This document shows, one piece after another, positions 61,010 to 64,000 of a stretch of DNA of 64,000 bases. A program made the position numbers and the translations under genes. The stretch covers positions 124,001 to 188,000 of the forward strand of contig NZ_OY760905.1 of NCBI RefSeq assembly GCF_963664135.1, in the 5' to 3' direction. The notes under the pieces are model-generated. The model worked only from the letters and a program-made list of their open reading frames with translations. It made no database searches and was not told where the DNA came from. Source of the stretch: an uncultured Acetobacterium sp. GTDB lineage: Bacteria > Bacillota > Clostridia > Eubacteriales > Eubacteriaceae. Position 1 is the stretch's first letter, and every line of letters begins with the position of its first letter.

Positions 61010-62509
61010 ATGGGAAAATATTTACTGGGTCTGGACAATGGCGGCACCATGATTAAGGCGGCGTTGTATGATTTGAAGGGAAATGAGATCGCCATTTCCA
61101 GTTCCAAAACAGCCATGTATCAGCCGGCCCCCGGGTTTACCGAGCGCAATATCGAAGAAATGTGGCAGGCCAATGTCAAAGCCATCAAAGGGGTCATCGA
61201 AAAAGCGGGTATCCAGGGAAGTGAGATCATCGGGCTGTCAGCCACTGGTCATGGTAATGGGATGTATCTGGTCAAAGCCGATGGCAGTCAAACCTACAAT
61301 GGGATGATCTCAACCGATGTACGCGGGAAAGAATATGTGATCAAGTGGCTGAGTGATGGGACGTTTGAAAAAATCCTGCCGAAAACCATGCAAAGTGTCT
61401 GGGCGGGACAGCCGACCACGCTGCTGAAATGGTTTATGGAATATCGGCCGGACGTATTAGCAGAAACCCGGTGGATTTTTATGTGCAAGGATTATATCCG
61501 CTTTCGCTTAACTGGCGAAGCTTATGGGGAAATCGCCGATATGTCCGGCTCCAGCCTGATGAATGTCCGAGATGTGAAATACGACCGGGAGTTGCTCGCA
61601 GACATGGGCTTGGAAAGCATCTATGATAAATTGCCGCCGCTGCGTTATTCCGGAGAAGTCTGTGGCACCATCACCAAAGAAGTGGCAGCACTCACCGGTT
61701 TGGCCGAGGGGACCCCGGTGGCCGGTGGTTGTATGGATATTCACGCCTCGGCGATGGCAGTGGGGATTACCGATGAGGATAAAATGTGTGTTGTGGCCGG
61801 TACCTGGAGCATCAACGAATACATCAGCAAGAAACCAGTGGTTGATAAGGATCTGTTTATGACCTCCATTTATACCATCCCCGGTTATTGGATGATCCTG
61901 GAAGGCAGCCCGACCTCCGCCAGTAATCTGGAATGGTTTCTAACCGAAATTCTTCGGGATATTGACCTGAAAGATCAGGATGTTTATGAATATTCCAACA
62001 ATTGTGTCAACTGTGTGGCTGACGAAGACTGCGGCGTGGTGTTCTTGCCGTTTCTTTATGCCAGCAATGTCAACATCAATGCCAAGGCCTGTTTTGTGGG
62101 ACTATCGAGCTACCACAACCGCGACAATATGCTGCGAGCCGTTTATGAAGGAATTGTTTTCAGTCACAAGTATCATATTGAAAAGCTGCTGAAATATCGG
62201 GAAGCGCCCAAGAGTATCCGAATTGCCGGTGGCGTGGCTAAGTCTCGGGTCTGGGTGCAGATGTTTGCAGACATTCTCCAGGTACCCATTGAGGTGACCG
62301 AATGTACCGAGCTGGGGGCTCTGGGTGCCGCCATCTGTGCCGGGGTTGCTACGGGTGCCTACGAAAGCTTCAAAGCGGCCTCGGACGTGATGGTCGAAAT
62401 CGCCTTCACTGCGATTCCCAATCCGGAAAAGAAAGACCTGTACGAAAAGAAGTACAACCGCTATCTGAAAGTCATCAATGCCTTGGATGGGATCTGGGAT
62501 GCGTATTAG
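61010..62509 (+). CDS. FGGY-family carbohydrate kinase
   Basis: 499 residues, two actin-like ATPase domains. LLGLDNGGTMIKAALYD (about 4-20) is the phosphate-1 loop. GCMDIHASAM (about 240) holds a likely catalytic Asp, and GGVAKSRVWVQMFADIL (about 404) is the family's C-terminal signature. It phosphorylates a sugar or polyol (xylulose, erythritol, glycerol-like); the substrate is not decidable by eye. The neighbouring SDR dehydrogenase, GlpA-like flavoprotein and GlpP suggest a polyol pathway ending in triose or glycerol phosphate. GGAGG precedes the ATG. A family-2 palindrome follows. Confidence 0.87.
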   Translation: MGKYLLGLDNGGTMIKAALYDLKGNEIAISSSKTAMYQPAPGFTERNIEEMWQANVKAIKGVIEKAGIQGSEIIGLSATGHGNGMYLVKADGSQTYNGMISTDVRGKEYVIKWLSDGTFEKILPKTMQSVWAGQPTTLLKWFMEYRPDVLAETRWIFMCKDYIRFRLTGEAYGEIADMSGSSLMNVRDVKYDRELLADMGLESIYDKLPPLRYSGEVCGTITKEVAALTGLAEGTPVAGGCMDIHASAMAVGITDEDKMCVVAGTWSINEYISKKPVVDKDLFMTSIYTIPGYWMILEGSPTSASNLEWFLTEILRDIDLKDQDVYEYSNNCVNCVADEDCGVVFLPFLYASNVNINAKACFVGLSSYHNRDNMLRAVYEGIVFSHKYHIEKLLKYREAPKSIRIAGGVAKSRVWVQMFADILQVPIEVTECTELGALGAAICAGVATGAYESFKAASDVMVEIAFTAIPNPEKKDLYEKKYNRYLKVINALDGIWDAY

Positions 62510-62569
62510 GATTAATTCATGGGCGCTTTGATGTGAGTGCATGACTTAAATTAATAGCGATGAAAGTGG

Positions 62570-62667
62570 GTACCGATCAATTGTTAATCTGTTGGATGCT
62601 GCAGGGTCGGACAGGCTACGCCGTGTTCGCCCTGATGCATCCAACATGATGTAACAATTGTCGGTAC
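62570..62667. repeat. Family-2 palindromic repeat, copy P2
   Basis: 98-bp palindrome with the same outer arms as P1 (GTACCGATCAATTGTTA / TAACAATTGTCGGTAC). Middle arms are GTTGGATGC / GCATCCAAC instead of GTTGTTTGC / GCAAACAAC, and CAGGG/CCCTG replaces CAGA/TCTG: both sides changed together. It lies 60 bp after the kinase gene. Confidence 0.88.
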
Positions 62668-62754
62668 AGTTGAGTGCTTTATTTTAAGAATTATTCAAAT
62701 AAACATCAAAGTAAGTTGCCAATTAGGGTGTCAAAGTGAAGATAGGAGATTAAA

Positions 62755-63513
62755 ATGGATTTGAAACTAACCGGAAAAAACGCCATTATCACCGGGGGTT
62801 CCCGGGGGGTAGGGCGGGCGATTGCTCTGGGGTTGGCGGCGGAAGGGGTCAATGTGGTCGTCACCGCCCGAAGCCAGTCGGCCGAGCTGAAGGCAGTGGT
62901 TGAGGAAGCCCGGGCGCTGGGGGTCAAAGCGTTTCCCCTGAATGCCAATATGGAAAACGCCGATGATGTGCTGGTAATGATGAAAGAAGCCGAAGCCCTG
63001 TTGGGGGATCTGGATATTCTGATCAACAACGCCGGGATCTGGCTGACTGGCTGGATTGAGGACATCCCGCTGGAGGATTGGGAACAGACCATGGATGTGA
63101 ATCTGACCGGGCCATTTTTGACATCCCAGTATTTTGCAAAAATCAATCTGGCCAAGAAGCGACCGGGACGGATTATCAATGTGAATTCCCAGGCGGCCTT
63201 TAACGGCTCTACCACTGGCCATGCCCATTATGCCGCCAGCAAAGCCGGGATGGTGGCACTGACGATTTCCATGGCCCGGGAGCTGTCGTCCAAAGGGATT
63301 ACCGTCAACGGCATCGCCCTGGGGGTGGTCAATACCGACATGATCCGGGACAATATTGAAGCCAATCCCGGTTATTACGAAAGCCGGATTCCCATTGGCC
63401 GGGTAGCTCAGCCGGAGGATGTGGCCAACATCGTGGTGTTTATGGCTTCGGAACCGGCATCTTACCTGACCGGTACCACCATCGATGCCACCGGTGGGAT
63501 GCTGATGCGGTAG
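62755..63513 (+). CDS. Short-chain dehydrogenase/reductase (SDR)
   Basis: 252 residues, classical SDR: cofactor motif TGGSRGVGRA (about 13-22), NNAG (about 90), catalytic Ser in VNSQ (about 143) and YAASK (Tyr about 161, Lys 165), C-terminal DATGGMLMR. The TAR at about 38-40 (VTARSQ) has an Arg that favours NADPH over NADH. It oxidises or reduces a hydroxyl group; together with the FGGY kinase it probably acts on a sugar or polyol. The ribosome site is GGAG before the ATG. Confidence 0.9.
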   Translation: MDLKLTGKNAIITGGSRGVGRAIALGLAAEGVNVVVTARSQSAELKAVVEEARALGVKAFPLNANMENADDVLVMMKEAEALLGDLDILINNAGIWLTGWIEDIPLEDWEQTMDVNLTGPFLTSQYFAKINLAKKRPGRIINVNSQAAFNGSTTGHAHYAASKAGMVALTISMARELSSKGITVNGIALGVVNTDMIRDNIEANPGYYESRIPIGRVAQPEDVANIVVFMASEPASYLTGTTIDATGGMLMR

Positions 63514-63550
63514 AGGATTCAGCCGGAACGAGAGTTAAAAGACAGACATC

Positions 63551-63580
63551 TGCGGGCGGGTAATACCCGCCTCTACGAAC
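63551..63580. repeat. Short 30-bp repeat with GGCGGG/CCCGCC palindrome
   Basis: GGCGGGTAATACCCGCC is a perfect 6-bp dyad with a 5-bp centre, followed by CTACGAAC as in the copy at 60855. It lies 51 bp before the GlpA-like start. Confidence 0.55.
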
Positions 63581-63630
63581 CAAAATTACGGGCAGCGTAA
63601 AACACACACCATTAACGAGAGGAAAAGAAA

Positions 63631-64000
63631 ATGAATCATTATGACATCATCATCATTGGGGGTGGTATTACCGGTACGGCCATTGCCCATGAATGTTCAA
63701 AATATCAACTGACGGCGGCCCTGCTGGAACGGGGTACCGATATCGGGATCGGGGCGACCAAAGGAAATGGCGGCGTAGTTCACCCGGGTTACGATCCCAC
63801 CCCCGGCAGCTTGAAAGCCAAGATCAATGTCCAGGGGGCTAACAGCTACCCAAGACTTGCCAAAGAACTGAACTTCAGCATCATTAATCCGGGAATCTTT
63901 GTGATCGGGTTTAGCGCTGCCGATGAAGCCGTGTTAAAACACAAGCTGGAATTTGGCATCAAGAACGGCGTCCGGGAGCTGGCGATGATCACTGCCGAGC
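63631..64000 (+). CDS. GlpA-like FAD-dependent oxidoreductase, 3'-truncated by the window edge
   Basis: The ATG at 63631, preceded by GAGAGG, opens a frame with no stop to the window end (123 complete codons). It reads a DAO-type FAD site (HYDIIIIGGGITGTAIAHE, residues 3-21), then GATKGNGGVVHPGYDPTPGSLKA. This is the N-terminal part of a GlpA-like glycerol-3-phosphate dehydrogenase, homologous to the gene at 52958. It is probably co-functional with the FGGY kinase and SDR upstream. Its C-terminal [2Fe-2S] domain, if present, is outside the window. Confidence 0.87.
   Translation, partial: MNHYDIIIIGGGITGTAIAHECSKYQLTAALLERGTDIGIGATKGNGGVVHPGYDPTPGSLKAKINVQGANSYPRLAKELNFSIINPGIFVIGFSAADEAVLKHKLEFGIKNGVRELAMITAE

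Noticed and set aside
1-64000. tRNA, rRNA, tmRNA or other housekeeping RNA genes
   Set aside because: I looked for cloverleaf and rRNA-like segments in all gaps and found none.

Overview
The window looks like chromosome from a low-to-mid G+C anaerobic Firmicute, most like Acetobacterium/Eubacterium-type acetogens. Supporting genes are AsrABC sulfite reductase, hybrid-cluster protein Hcp, an FprA-type flavo-diiron protein, LL-diaminopimelate aminotransferase, a CIRCE-controlled htpG and many c-di-GMP/PAS proteins. The genus is inference; no 16S or marker comparison was possible. I see no rRNA, tRNA, CRISPR array, transposase or prophage. A band-7 gene is cut by the left edge and a GlpA-like flavoprotein gene by the right edge.

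Layout. 1-7 kb: band-7 protein, PAS-GGDEF-HD-GYP c-di-GMP protein, YczE-like membrane protein, iron-sulfur-flavoprotein-like reductase, a LiaF-like/DUF4097 pair and a phage-type hypothetical. 7-12.4 kb: two tandem paralogous chemoreceptors with a cytoplasmic Cys-rich PAS; the first has a sigma-28-type promoter. 12.5-18.6 kb: DUF815-like AAA ATPase, Lon-like protease, beta-CASP nuclease. 18.6-25.1 kb: a stressosome operon (RsbR-like PAS-STAS, RsbS, RsbT, RsbX-type phosphatase) running into a hybrid histidine kinase and a REC-HD-GYP regulator. Stress sensing is thus probably wired to c-di-GMP breakdown. 25-31.5 kb: MocR regulator, AzlCD exporter, then TrmB-lysA and dapL for lysine synthesis. 31.5-37.7 kb: repeat-bearing membrane protein, CGGC protein, CIRCE-htpG, and an ABC-F ATPase with a leader ORF and terminator-type attenuator. 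37.9-41.8 kb: MalT-like LuxR regulator and APC permease. 42-48 kb: nitrosative/oxidative/sulfite detoxification (fprA-type, asrABC, hcp). 48-52.7 kb: an unusual lipase-like/GAF/degenerate-ABC fusion, HAD protein, zinc-ribbon protein, prolyl-aminopeptidase-like hydrolase. 53-59.1 kb: GlpA-like and partner flavoproteins, Ig-like surface protein, FecCD-type importer. 59.2-64 kb: a bacterial TiaS-like protein, GlpP antiterminator, FGGY kinase, SDR dehydrogenase and a second GlpA-like oxidoreductase, probably a polyol/glycerol-phosphate region.

The most unusual non-coding content is two families of hairpin-forming intergenic repeats. Family 1 has six copies plus a related internal module. Its copies end at a nearly constant 28-48 bp before start codons and carry exchangeable internal hairpins. 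Family 2 has two 98-99 bp palindromes whose differences are base-pair-compensating. The strongest candidates for new biology are these repeats, the stressosome-to-hybrid-kinase fusion with a decayed RsbT-like domain, the ABC-F leader, and the DUF2974-GAF-dead-ABC protein.
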